A stretch of 64,000 nucleotides of DNA from Melastoma dodecandrum. Its lineage: Eukaryota > Streptophyta > Magnoliopsida > Myrtales > Melastomataceae. Under the pieces are notes generated by a model, which saw nothing but the letters and a program-made list of their open reading frames with translations, had not been told where the DNA came from and searched no databases. The position numbers and the translations under genes were made by a program. Below, in pieces: positions 36,107 to 47,642 of the stretch (within the stretch, counting starts at the first letter, position 1; each line of letters starts with the position of its first letter). Where the stretch lies: the NCBI GenBank assembly GCA_029817715.1, contig JARUPY010000190.1:2666001-2730000 (forward strand). The letters run 5' to 3'.

Positions 36107-36717
36107 AAGAGAAATGTACCAAGTCCAACTTACCATTTGGACCCACTTGACCAATTTCGTAACATTATGTTGGATTGAAGTGGATCGATTGTAATAACCT
36201 GAAATTAACAAAATGATTTCCTTTCGATATTTATGTGATTAGCCAAATGTGGGCATATTTTTATGAAAGAGGAGGGAAAACAATGTTTAAGGAAATAAAA
36301 GAAGGAGAGTTTGGTTTGATATTAACTTTGGAGATTTCACCACGAATATTATATTGAACACAGACATAGAGTTTTCTGCTTTGTCAGACACGTCTCCGGA
36401 TCGTAAAGGATACTCCGGCCATGCCAGCGTAGGCCGACGTCGATTGCAGCCGTGTACGAGAAGACTGTCATCGCAAAGAGAGCTAGGAGAAGCTGAAACC
36501 CTATGACATGAATATAGCGTAGATTCTTCATTGAAAATTCAGTAATTTCATTTGCATCTGAGTGCATCATACAGTCAGACGATCCAATTCTGAGGGATAA
36601 GAGGGTGAAAACAAATAGTATGAAATAATCAAATGGGCCGACTAAATTGAACATACTTTTGCTTAAGACAACAAATCTGATAAAGATGAATTAGAAGTGA
36701 TGACTGCCCCATCTATG
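36107..36717. other. Flank of Copia element A
   Basis: The minus strand has an open frame at 36349-36654 with two hydrophobic stretches (LVGPFDYFILFVFTLLSL and IGFQLLLALFAMTVFSY), which might be part of a membrane protein gene. No family could be assigned and no continuation was found on the far side of the Copia element, so no gene is called. Confidence 0.3.
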
Positions 36718-36722
36718 GAAAA

Positions 36723-37110
36723 TGTTGGACTATTGAACTAGTGGGCCGAGCCAGCACATATAGCAGCAGCCCCAGCATGTCAGCACATATAGCAGTAGCC
36801 CAGCCCAACGACAGCTTATTAGCAAATAGATAAAATTGATTGACGGGGTGTTTGTTGATTTGGTTGGTTGATTCCCTGAATGGTTATACGTACCACAATG
36901 TACATCGATAATAGATCACCACAAAACAGAAATACAATTCAGTGAATTTTATTTTGCCTGTCGTTTTCTTCTACTTCTCTCCCTTCTTTTTCTTCGTCAC
37001 CTTCTTCTTCTCTGTTTTCTTTTCTTGGTCACCTCTGATTCTTGGCCTGGTGTCTACAGCACTACCTTTTGTTGAGTTTTATTCATTTCACAGCGTTGCT
37101 TTGTTCCTCA
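36723..37110 (+). repeat. 5' LTR of Copia element A
   Basis: Begins TGTTGG and ends CTCA just before the tRNA-Met primer-binding site. Contains a duplicated AGCACATATAGCAG motif and a long pyrimidine-rich stretch at about 36965-37025. Confidence 0.85.
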
Positions 37111-37165
37111 TGGTATCAGAGCGCCAAGTAGCTTAAATTGCTTGGTTGGCCTGGGATACTTTAAT

Positions 37166-39307
37166 ATGGCAGAAGAATTGAATTCTCCAAACCCAGTTTC
37201 GTTCACCCCATTGTCTGGTTCGCAATCTGCTTTGTCTCAACAAGGTGTGACAGGAAATTCCTCCCATATGCAGATTCCAGCTGGGGTGTTTACATCATTG
37301 GTGAAACTGGACGATGGAAACTATCCGTTGTGGAAAGGTCAAGTACTAGCTGCCATCATCGCAGGAGGTTTTGAGGACTTCGTTTTCAGACAGACACACC
37401 CACCACCTCAATACTTGGATACTGATCTGCACACTCTCAACCCAGATTATCGGTAGTGGCAACGCACTGATAAGTCCATCATGAGCTTGTTGTTTTCTTC
37501 TCTAACTTCAAAACCTTTGAGTCTTGTTGTGTGCTGCAAAATTTCATGTGAAGTATGGGAAGCTTTGAAGAACAAGTACGAATCTTCCTCAACCACGCGG
37601 GTAATAACTTTTCGAATGCAAATGCATCAATTACGGAAAGAAGGACGGACAATGCAACAGTATCCGTGTTCTCTGAAGAATTTGGCAAATCAGTTGAGTG
37701 CAGTGGGGGAGGCTGTAAGCGATAGGGATTACGTTTGGTACATGTTAGAAGGTTTACCAACTGAATATGATGCGGTCGTTACTGCGATATATAGCAGAGC
37801 AGATCAGCCTTCTTTGGAGGAAGGTCACCAGCTACTTCTGAATTTTGAGGTACGGTTGGAGAAGTGTCTGGTGTTGGACAGCTACATTCCTCAGGTACAA
37901 CTGTCTTCATTACACTCTAGTGTGGTCAGACCTCAGACCAGAAACAAACCATCACCCTATAATACCCACAAACCTGAGATGTTACCTTACATTTCTCCAA
38001 AGCCTGGTTCTCAGGTTACCACTACTCCATACTCATCTCTATTCGCTTCTGGTCTTCTTGGTAGACCTCCACCGAGACCCAACAACTACCTACCCTCGAT
38101 GGAGTAACAGACCTTCCTTTAGTTCTAAAGCCAAAATGCCAAATCTGCTTCAAACTGGGTCATACTGCTCTAAACTGCTTTCACCGTCTGAATACCTCAT
38201 ATCAGGCACCACCTCTGACACACTATCAGACCCCACCACAGATACCACCTCAGACACACTTCACAACTTTTCAACCCTTTCCCCCACTCATACAAACTCC
38301 TATATTTCCAACTTCTCCCTCTGAATCTGTTCGCTCACCCTCTACCCAGCCTATTCTTTCTTATACTCACGATCACAGGCCTTCTTTCTCTGGTGACTGG
38401 ACACTAGATTCTGGTGCTACAAACCATGTGACACCATCCACATCTGATTTGCATACTGTGGTACCCTATCAAGGTGAGTCCTTTGTTTTTATTGGGAATG
38501 ACAGTAATGTTAATATTTCCCATATTGGTACAGGTCTTCTTCAAACTGCTTCTGGTCCACTTTTCCTTCCTCAAATTCTTCATACTCATCGCTTATCTAG
38601 GAAACTTCTTAGTGTCTCCCAATTATGCAGAGATAATGATGTGTTTATTGAATTTCATTCTGATACTTGTTTTGTTAAGGACAAGCGAACCAAACACACA
38701 CTCCTCCAGGGGTCGATGACTTAGGGACTTTACCAACTTCCTTCTCCGTCTCCTCCTGACCTCAACCGTCTCCCACAGCTCTCCACAAACACATCCACTT
38801 TCCAGTGCAATACTCAATTTACAGAACAAGCTTCTCCTGAGCCGTCTGCCATGACTACTACAACATCACCTATTGTGGATGTCACAAAGTGGCATTCTCA
38901 GTTGGCACATTCACATTCTGAAATCTTGCGTCGTGTTTTGTTAGTGTGTAATCAACCGTTTAAACAAGCTGAGTTACCTTTCTGTCAAGCTTGTGCCATG
39001 AGCAAACATCATCAATTATCCTTTCCTCTTTCTCCCTCTCATGCTAGTGACCCTTTTCAACTTATTCATAACCTTTTCAACTTATTCATACAGACTTATG
39101 GGGACCATCCCCTGTTCCTTCTGTTACTGGGGATCGATATTTCATACTATTTATAGATGATGCAACTCGCTATACTTGGAAATACTTTCTTCGTGACAAA
39201 TCCCAAGCCATGTCTGCTTTCATTCAGTTTCAAACAATGATTCTCAATCAATATCAGTCTTCTATTATTACAGTTAGGTCAGACTGGGGAGGAGAATATT
39301 CAATATA
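37166..39307 (+). pseudogene. Degenerate gag-protease-integrase remnant of Copia element A
   Basis: Gag starts at 37166. A TAG stop interrupts it at 37454-37456, and gag continues in the same frame through a copia-type gag domain. Frame changes occur near 38110-38135. A zinc knuckle of CX2CX4HX4C type (CQICFKLGHTALNC) lies around 38140-38180. The protease motif LDSGATNHV is at about 38405-38430. A pre-integrase HxxxH and CxxC block is at 38890-39000. A 19-bp duplication at about 39055-39095 shifts the frame again, then the first integrase Asp region and RSDWGGEY precede the 3' LTR. Nothing of reverse transcriptase remains. The copy cannot encode working proteins. Confidence 0.85.
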
Positions 39308-39683
39308 GAATATTGAACTAGCGGGTCGAGCCAGCACATATAGCAGCAGCCCCAACATGTCAGCACATATAGCAGTAGCCAAGCCCAGCGGTAGCTTATT
39401 AGCAAATAGATAAGATCGACTTGCGGGGTGTTTGTTGATTCGGTTGGTTGATTTCCTGAGTGGTTATAAGTACCACAATATACAGCGATGATCGATCAGC
39501 ACAAAACAGAAATACAATTCAATGAATTTTGTTTTGTCTGTCGTTTTCTTCTTCTTCTCTCCCTTCTTTTTCTTCTTTTTTTTCTCTGTTTTCTTTTCTT
39601 GTCACCTCTGATTCTTGGTCCGGTGTCTACTGCACTATCTTTTGTTGAGTTTTATTCATTTCACAGCCTTGCTTTGTTCCTTA
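39308..39683 (+). repeat. 3' LTR of Copia element A
   Basis: Matches the 5' LTR throughout with scattered substitutions. The first several bases are replaced at the deletion junction. It ends at 39683, before the GAAAA target duplication. Confidence 0.85.
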
Positions 39684-39821
39684 GAAAATAATGCGTCCGG
39701 GCTATGCCAAGCCTCTTGCGATCGGGTCTTCTCAAACGAAGGATCTCGGTATGTACATCGTATACTTCTGTATCGGGGATTTCGGAATGATTCCCTTTAT
39801 AGAAGCTATCGAGTTTCGGAA

Positions 39822-40427
39822 TTAAGGATCTCGACCGAGTCGGAGCTCCAAGTCTATCTCGCTCTTCTTGTGGCAAACTTTGGGCTCCTTACAGTCGGGA
39901 CTTGCCGACAGACCGATGTGCAAACTCAAACCATCATCCAAGAAGCCACGGTCAGTTCTCCCAAGTGATTGCGGAATTCTTACCGAGAAATCGCTCTCCA
40001 TAAAACTACGTTTATGTTTAGGGCTAATGGGGCTTGCTGCCGGAGTCTGAAAAAGCTTGTTCTGATCAGCAATGCTCCGTTGCACCCGACTCGCGTATTG
40101 ACTCATAGGATACGATCTCTCTCCGCCTACCTGCTCGGGATCGATGAGGCCGTTAACCACGTCGGACAGGGTTTTCTTCCCATCATTAGTAGAGGAGACT
40201 GGCACCTGATTCAGATGATGTAGATGACCCTTGCCTTTTACCCGATCCTTGCGGTGAATGTTCATGTGGCCTCCTAAGGCCTGAGCATTCGTGAACCCTC
40301 GCTTGCAGAACATGCAACCGTACGAGCGCTTGGCACCATCTTCCTCCTCTTCCTGAAGATCCACGGCCAGCCGATCGCCCTCTTCATTGGCAGATGACTC
40401 CGAGGAGTGCCCTTTCTCCACTTCCAT
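39822..40427 (-). CDS. Single C2H2 zinc-finger repressor, SUPERMAN/TAC1-like, 201 residues
   Basis: Intronless nuclear factor. The single finger has Cys38, Cys41, His54 and His58 with the plant-specific QALGGH helix (residues 49-54) in the context [20 protein letters not shown]. The C-terminus has the EAR repression motif DLELRL at about 192-197. This layout is that of the SUPERMAN / RABBIT EARS / TAC1 group, which regulates floral boundaries, cell division or telomerase; which one is unclear, though [15 protein letters not shown] is closest to TAC1-like members. The ATG at 40427 (MEVEKG) is chosen because upstream in-frame codons encode a low-complexity leader. A TATAAAG motif lies on the minus strand at 40634-40640. 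No lesion is seen. Copia element A ends about 140 bp beyond the stop codon. Confidence 0.9.
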   Translation of the reverse strand: MEVEKGHSSESSANEEGDRLAVDLQEEEEDGAKRSYGCMFCKRGFTNAQALGGHMNIHRKDRVKGKGHLHHLNQVPVSSTNDGKKTLSDVVNGLIDPEQVGGERSYPMSQYASRVQRSIADQNKLFQTPAASPISPKHKRSFMESDFSVRIPQSLGRTDRGFLDDGLSLHIGLSASPDCKEPKVCHKKSEIDLELRLGRDP

Positions 40428-42720
40428 GCCCCCCAAACCCAAAAAAAAAACCCCAAAAACCTCAAGAAGCCAAGAGTGGAAAGACACAAAAAACTGGATA
40501 GGTTTGGAAGGCAAAGGAAAGTTTGAAAGACCACGAATGGGTGAACTTAGAGGTCGGGGGAAGCAATTTTGGGTTGTTAAAAAGGAATTCGATATGTGGG
40601 AAATTGGTGATTGTTGGACAAGTTCACAACGATCTTTATAACATTTTAAAACTATGATTCGAGTCATTGTTTAAATCTTTTCTTTTCAATTTAATCTATA
40701 AAATTGGATCTCAAAATCATGTTTAAGACACCAGATGCAAAACCCCCATCTTAACTAATGGGTCTAAAACACACAATTGCTTTTTATTTGTTGCCAATGT
40801 TGACACATTGTTTTTTGTCACTATGTTGTTAGGGCTATTCTTTTGGCCGGCTCGTTCAGTACATGGGGGAACTATTCCACAATGTCTTTCTCCAATTGCA
40901 TGTGTGGTCGACAATGACATTAGATCATTTTCGGGGGAATTTCCCCCCCCCACCCCCACCCCCTCCAGAAAGAAAATCCCAAGTTGCTTTCAATTTGTGG
41001 GCATGAGAATTACGGGAAAACCTAGTCACATTCTTTATAAGTTAACAAGTTTAAAATAAGGGAAAAAGAAAGAGTTTGGGAGGAAAATGGTGATGGGTCT
41101 GTAAGCACTTTTTGCCTAATTATCCATGTGGACATGTGGGGGGAGGGGTATGGGAATGGGATGTAAGGAAAGGAAATGTCTTGGTCTCACATGCCATTTT
41201 AAGGATGTCTCTCCTCTTTTTGAGTGGAAAGGTAATTAATCCTCACACCCATCATTCTTTTCCTTGATGAGATGTGCAATGAACCCTTTTTCGGACGTGT
41301 TCGTGAATATCAACTTGAGTGATTATTCTCTACTACTCTCATGTTTCGTTTCCTTTTCCCTCTCTATGAAGGTTCATCTCCTTCATCAGTACAACCAGAC
41401 ATTTCCATTCGAGTGCTTTTCTTGTGCAGAAATAAGGATGAGTTGAGTGTCTTCTGACCTAATTTGGGGAATGAATCGGGAAATATATTGCTTGATACGT
41501 GGTCATGTGCTTGATATGGACAAGACTGAAATGTTCATTTTGAACTCCAATAGTGAAAGCATTTCGCGAGATCGCGACTAGGTAGGACGCACATGGGTCC
41601 CATAATCTTGGAGACGGTTATTGAAGAGATCGTCCGAAAATAAGAAGCATCCTAAGTATGAGACGGTGGACTTGGGGAAGAAGAAGCGTGTTAGTCCTTT
41701 TCTTTTGACATATGGAATGACGAAAACCCAACCAACCGAACTGCCCTACTGCCGGAGATTAAGAACCGCCACGGAAGGAATCCATTTGGATTGTCGTTTG
41801 CCGTGTCCGAGTATCGACTATGATACCCTAAACCGCAAAACTACATCGGAAAAACCAGAAAGACATTGCGAAACCCTCCCCTCCTTGTTGTGACACGAGA
41901 CAAAGCGTCCCTTCATTGGAAGAGTCCCGCATAAGGGGGACTTCGCTTATCCTCAATGCAAGAAAACTTGTAACGACGAATCTGCAGGACTCTTGTGGCC
42001 GAATAAGTATTCGTAAGAGCTGTAGCATCCGGATCTCATGTGCCGTTTCGCTAACTCGGGTCAAGTTTCCCAAAGATTAATTAAACACACACTAATCTCC
42101 CGTCAGCTAATGTAGGGAAACTTTCACTAAGACGGACCTTAAAACGCGTTTCTGAGGGCTTTGTCCCCCCCGCCCCCCCCTATGATGATGTGACTTTCGT
42201 TTGACCCCGTCGTTTGATGTAGGAAAGTTTCCTTTGTTCTTCAGACGGCCGCATAAGTTTTGTCCAGAAACAGACCATCCATGTTGTAGATGCCAAAATT
42301 TGTGACTTGACCAATGAAACAAAATGAAACGGCCCTCCTTTGACAAATGATGAAGGATCAAAATACATGTGCCATAGTGACAGCCACGGGAGTGTTTTAA
42401 GGAGTCAGCGATTTTGTCCCCCCACGGCGACATGCCAGCTCATTGTTCCTAGTTTGTAACGTGAGGTCGGTCGCAGAAAGACTAGCGTGCAGTTCGGTCC
42501 GGTCCCTTGACTTATGATATCGAGACTCGAGGTCATTGAAACTTCGTGCAGTTCGGTTCGGTCCCTTGACTTATGATACCGAGATTCGAGGTCATTGGAA
42601 CTTCGGGGGACCGGGTTGAGCCCACAAAGGATTAGTGTAGAAACGAACTGAGTTGTCACACTACCAATTCCAGCATCAAGCGCGCAGTAGTACGGACCCA
42701 AACCGGCACCCTTTTTGGGG
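40428..42720. other. Zinc-finger upstream region and repeat DNA
   Basis: The zinc-finger promoter is at the left. A C-rich tract lies at about 40944-40963. From about 41600 to 42700 the sequence is more GC-rich and looks like decayed mobile-element DNA, but no domain can be named. It includes a 59-bp tandem duplication (42487-42604). Confidence 0.4.
42487..42604 (+). repeat. 59-bp tandem duplication
   Basis: Copies at 42487-42545 and 42546-42604, each starting GTGCAGTTCGGT and ending ACTTC. They differ at only a few positions. Confidence 0.8.
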
Positions 42721-44180
42721 TGAGGGGTCCCAATAACATTGTCTTGAGTGAAGCATCACTTCAAAATTCAACACTCCCAGTTAAAGTGATGTTTGCTGAA
42801 TTAATCCCAACTTTAATTGCAGGTCTTCGGAAATGACTTCGTAAAGAGGTTACCACTATTCTCTTAACTATTTACTCCAATCATGTTAATAATTCCATCG
42901 AACACCGTCTCATAAACAAAGTGATGTTCGAGCTCCATATGTTTCGTCCTGGCATGGAATACATGATTTAATGTCGGCGTAATTGTACTTAGGTTATCTC
43001 CATGAATAGGAATCGATTAATGTGCTTATATAGATCCTCAAATAGTCTTCGAAGCCATATGCATTCCTAAGCGGCCTGAGGGGTAAGAGCAAAAGTCATG
43101 CAGATTCGTCGTTATTGTCAACCGACTTCTTGTGTCGTCGCCAATTATATTCCTTCTTGTTGAATTTTGTGTACCTCGTTATTCGCAGTGATCCGGTAAT
43201 ATGGCGACCGCAAACCAAATCAACAATTCATTCCATGTTGATCAGTTGTTTTTTCAGCCGCTTGTCCAACTCCCAAGCTCATCACATAAACATGAAAACA
43301 TCCTTTCCAATCTGCCTCCATTTGATGGTCGGACTTCTCACCACAGTCGAAAGAACCCACAAAATTTCCACCCTTTAACTTAACTCGACAATTTTTCTTG
43401 ATATGATCTGCCTTTTGCATTTGAATATATATATTTTTTTGGCATGTTAGAATGTTTTGAAATACCTTGATTCATCATCCTCTTTACTCTATAAGTGTCT
43501 TCTTTCTCCACAAACAACATGTTCGTGGACTCCTCCTTAATATTGGTTCTGTTCATTTGCAAAACCAACGACTCTTGAGATGACAAGAGATTTTCTAGTT
43601 CTTCAAGCGGCGGTTGTTGAATTCATCCTTGAATCAAAGTAATTAACGATATGTACTCTGATAAAAGATCCCGAATGATCTGCGGCTGTCAACTTGTTCT
43701 CGAACATCGGTAGACAAACCCCATTCTTTTCATTGAAGAGACGGTTGAGAATTTACCAGCTCTAATGAGTAAACTCTCACCTCTTTAACCCGAACTCCAC
43801 CTCCACATTTAGTTGCTTCCACTTCTTCAACGCCTCAGCATTTGTTGCGACGCTCTTCGAAACGATAACACTGTTAGGCTTTCTGTTCCAAGACTCGCAG
43901 GTCGAAACACTCACTATCCATAATTTGACGATAATGCTCCATATCGAGAGCTTGTTGAAGTTATCTCGAATAATCTGTTTATATTCGCCTTGATTATTTT
44001 AAGTCTCACAGATCATCCCCAACCAAGTACGATCTTATACAAGTCTTCCATATACGATAATTAGACTGGTTTAACAATTCAAGCCCCACTACACGACCGA
44101 CACCTTCCATATCAAGAAAGTACCAATGTTCCTCTTGAGGTCAAACCGAGCTCTGGTATCATGTAAAGAAAATCAGAACA
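42721..44180 (-). mobile_element. Decayed Copia fragment of the same family as element B
   Basis: On the minus strand, from right to left: a primer-binding-like TGATACCAGAGC near 44165, gag remnants including SSQESLVLQMNRTNIKEES (about 43550) and the IKKNCRVKLK zinc-knuckle end (about 43380), then RNase H remnants reading FHARTKHMELEHHFV (about 42950). A polypurine-like stretch and a 3' LTR start (TGTTGAATTTTGAAGTGATG) follow at 42773-42754. Order and wording match the element at 51153-55779. Protease, integrase and reverse transcriptase are missing and many stops are present. Confidence 0.75.
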
Positions 44181-44309
44181 ACAAACTAATCTCCAAGATT
44201 TAGAAAACAATCCCGAAGGAACAACTAACTGAATAAGGAAAAACAACCAAGAATTACAAGAAAACTATTGTAGTCGACGGAATGAATAGATGATAACTAA
44301 ATACACTAA

Positions 44310-44575
44310 GAGCCCGTTTGGAATTCCGGAGGGAATAAAATGAGAAGGAAAAAAATATATAATGCCTCAGAAGTGAATTGCTTAAGAGAACGGTGTGTTT
44401 AGTTGAAGGATGAAGATGAGAAGGGGAGGAGAATGGAATGAATAAGGGAATGGACATTCCTTAGCTCATGATAAGGAATGCCCATTTTCTTAAGCAATTT
44501 CATTTTCAATCACTATATCTTTTTCTCCTTTCTCATTTCATTCCGTCCGAAATTCCATTCCGAAGAACAAACATG
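44310..44575. mobile_element. MITE with long imperfect terminal inverted repeats
   Basis: The left end (GAGCCCGTTTGGAATTCCGG) and the complemented right end (CATGTTTGTTCTTCGGAATG) run through AAATGAGAA and ATTGCTTAAGA blocks with good match for at least 70 bp, and nearly to the middle, so the element is close to a full hairpin. ACTAA stands directly on both sides (44305-44309 and 44576-44580), a probable 5-bp target duplication. No coding capacity. Confidence 0.7.
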
Positions 44576-45035
44576 ACTAATTAAGACCTATAACATAATA
44601 ACTAATAGCCCAAGATAGTGATTGAGAGAGAGGGAGGCTAGATGGTCGGATGGTTGTAGCCTATATTGTGTCTTTGAAAATGAGCCACATAAGTTGAGCA
44701 ACAGGAACTAAGCTACGCTAGAGGAACGACAGAAGTGGACGAGAACATAAGTTGAATCATCACTTTAAAGTTCAATACTCACGGCCTGGTTCTTTAGCAC
44801 AAAGCTAGATGAGTGCCGAAATAAACTGTCATGCACATGCGCAAGAACATACATGTCTTGGTCCGATGACCTCAAGCGTGCGTTCCAGAGTCTCCGACAA
44901 GAAAACCATGTTCGGAGACTTGTTCCAAAGAGTAAGGGTAGATCGAGGCTCGTGAAAATGGTGTAACGGGTAGATTTCATTCAGCTAGAATTAACTACGA
45001 CACAGAAAAGAAAGCAGTGCACCAGCATCGAGTCG
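44576..45035. other. Intergenic DNA and 3' flank of the Csl gene
   Basis: No gene is seen. The right part is 3' flanking sequence of the minus-strand cellulose-synthase-like gene. Confidence 0.4.
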
Positions 45036-47642
45036 TTATGCGAAACAGAACCATCCCAACACCAAGATGGTTCCGCAGACCAAAGCTGAGAGAAGCATCA
45101 CAGGGGGCGCGATGCGCCCCTTGTCTTTCCTTAGTATCATGCCTTCAATGACAGGGTAGCTCATGACGAGGATGAAGGCTGACAAAGTTATATGCAGGAA
45201 CGTCCTGTTCCAGTCTCCACGAAGGATTGCTCGACCGGTCCCCACCATGAAGGCCGCTATGTTCAGCATCACCAGGCTCACCATCGGGATTAGGAAAATC
45301 GGGGAGGTCTGGAAATCGAACACCCCCATCTCGTAACGTTTCAACTGCTCGTCGTCGGAGACCTTGTTCGTAGGCACGAAGGTAGACTTCCTCAGACCGA
45401 GCTGCTTTAGGATGCCGTTAATGGTGCCATACACGTGGCACGTCACCGACTTAATCATCATTATCCTGATCTCATTGATGCATGCCTGAGCAGGGTGGCC
45501 GCTCGAGAGAACCTCAATCAAGTGTTTAAGAATCCCCATCGAGAAAGCCAACGGAAACACAATGAAGAAGGGGTCAGAAACCATGGGGTAGATTGGGACT
45601 CCATAGACGAGGCATAACGGCGGGACCACAGCGAAACAATTGACGGGGATCAGAGTTAACGGGAGGAAAGCAATTCCTGCGTAGCACATGCTGTTGAGAA
45701 TCGACATCCTGGTCGGGCCATATATCAATGGACAGAACCTCGACAGTGCGATCTCAATGAGGCCGCAGCTCCATCTCGTTCCCTGGACGAGCAAGTCGTT
45801 CAAGCAAGGCGTCGAAGTGCCTAGGAACTGCGGCCTCAGGGGGCTCAGGTAGACGGAGGTCCATCCCCTGCAGTGTAGATTGAAGCTTGTGAATGCATCC
45901 TCCACCACTGAATGGTACAAGAATCCCACCTGCATTAACCCCAAATTAATCAATCACTTAAGTCCCAAATTTAGCCGTTAACCTTAAGACTTCTGCGCCG
46001 TCTGCAGTAAAACAATGTTACTTGCCTGTTTACCCCATTTCGTATCGGCTTCGTACTCGCAAGACGCTAGAACTTTCGCGTTCGCTAGTATTGTGGATGA
46101 ATCTTTGGCAGGGTACAGGATTGGTTCGTTGGCCTGGAGCAGCCAGACGAGCTCGTTCGAGCGGCCAAATGTTTTCCTGAGTTCCATGATATCATTACTT
46201 CGACAATCGCCAGGTCTTCGGAGGAGGCTCTCTCGCTTCATGTAAAAGCATGTTCCAGATATGAGTGGTCCCTGCAGCCCGTCCATACCGAACCAAGTGG
46301 TCTGCGAACAGCAGAAACAAAGTAAATTAATGATAACATTGAAGTAACTAAGGCAATATCTCGAGGACCAAACGATTCGTCACCGCAAATATGGATCGGA
46401 TCTGGCTGTCGTATATGTCGTTCTTGCTTATATTATAAAACCGCTGGGGGAACTGAACGAACGCGAGAGAGGAGTTGTTCTTCTTGTCCATGTGGAAGCA
46501 CATTGCTTGCTTCGCTGATGACGGATCATTGCACCTCATGTCGCAGTCCAGGACGAGAAAGTAAGGCGAGTCGCTAATCAACATCGACACCCGAATCTGC
46601 ATGATACGAACTGGAGCTCAGTCACTCGGCAAAAACAGGGCCATTTGCTCGCTATTTGAAATACATACAAGTACGTTGAGTGCTCCGGCCTTGAAGTTAT
46701 GGTGATGGGAAGGCCGTTTCTCCCTCGCAACGTACACAAGGGTTGGCATGTCTTGTTGTTGGACCCCTCCGGAGCATCCTTTGATTATCTGTGAGCGATG
46801 GCGCACGATTACCACAACCATTCCATAAAATTAACTACTTCCCTATTGTCTACTAACGTAATTACCTCCAGATTGAATGGATGATCTCGGCCATCAATGC
46901 CGGAACCACGGCGTCTTCCATCCTCGAACTTTGTTATGTTATCTTCAAACAAATCATACCTCTCCTGCAAGGAGTTGTTCAAATAAATCATCTTCATCAC
47001 AACCACAATCATAGAGAAAATGTCAAGTAAATACTTATTAAGGCTCACCCGAATCTCCTTCCTCTCCGAAGCGTACTCTGGGTGATCGCTACCCTGTTCT
47101 TCGTCCAGGAAGTAGGCTTTCGGGCAGATCGTGTAGATGCTGTACTTCCGGCAGAACGGGAGCCAAACCGTCGCAAACTCGTACGCTTCCCTCATCCCGT
47201 TCAATGTCCTGGGCGAACCCCCATCGTCCGACACATAAACGTTCAGCTTCCCCGGAGGGTAATCCAGCGCCATGGCCGAAATGACAGTGTTCATCACGTC
47301 GACGGTCGGCTCCATATCGGGGTCCGCCGTGCAAATGAACACGTCGACGGAGGGAAGGAGGTCGGGACCAGGGAGCCGGTCGGGGAACGCAGTCCTCCGC
47401 ACGGGGCGCCACCGGAAGGCCTGGTCGAGGGCCCACTGGAAGGCGAGGAAGAGCTCACCGAACGACACGATGGCCCAAGCGAGCATAGGGGGGCGTCCTA
47501 CCGGGGAGGAGCAGAAGAAGGAGAAGCGGTAGAAGAAGAGGAAGGTGAGGAGGAGGGCGTGGAGGGACATGAAGCAGCGGTTGAAGAGGATGGTCTTGGT
47601 GCTGACGTGGCGGTGGTGGAGGGGAGCCGTCGGTTCCTCCAT
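45036..47642 (-). CDS. Cellulose-synthase-like protein, CslG/CslM type, 6 exons, 731 residues
   Basis: A GT2-family membrane glycosyltransferase. Exons on the minus strand: 47642-47049, 46964-46866, 46788-46669, 46596-46384, 46301-46026, 45929-45036 (2196 bp, every junction phase 0). Two N-terminal membrane segments lie in residues 25-75. Catalytic motifs are SDDG at about 138-141, DCD at about 288-290, VED at about 443-445 and QGTRW at 483-487. Several hydrophobic segments follow, and the tail has VMSYPVIEGMILRKDKGRI. The length is normal for CslE/G/J/M proteins. Some CslM/CslG members are known to glucuronosylate triterpenoids at the ER; others are presumed to make wall glucans. Subfamily and substrate are my inference. 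The ATG giving MEEPTAPLHH matches the family start; an ATG 12 codons upstream is less likely. Intron 5 has a GC donor. No lesion is seen. Confidence 0.92.
45930..46025 (-). other. GC-AG intron in the Csl gene
   Basis: The minus strand reads AAACAG followed by GCAAGTAAC at the donor and ATGCAG at the acceptor. Only this GC donor keeps phase 0 and joins KWGKQ to VGFLYHSVVED as expected. The neighbouring GT three bases into the intron would shift the frame. Confidence 0.8.

Larger units (their letters stand above)
36723..39683 (+). mobile_element. Copia-type LTR retrotransposon A, internally deleted
   Basis: The 5' LTR is 36723-37110 (388 bp, TGTTGGAC to CTCA), followed at once by the primer-binding motif TGGTATCAGAGC at 37111. 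The 3' LTR is about 39308-39683. The element is flanked by a perfect 5-bp target duplication GAAAA at 36718-36722 and 39684-39688. The internal region carries gag, protease and the start of integrase, and then runs straight into the 3' LTR, so reverse transcriptase and RNase H are missing. The first bases of the 3' LTR are gone and its terminal CA is now TA. Non-autonomous. Confidence 0.88.

Noticed and set aside
36349..36654. Membrane protein gene on the minus strand beside Copia element A
   Set aside because: Two hydrophobic stretches only; no conserved motif, splice partner or continuation could be found.
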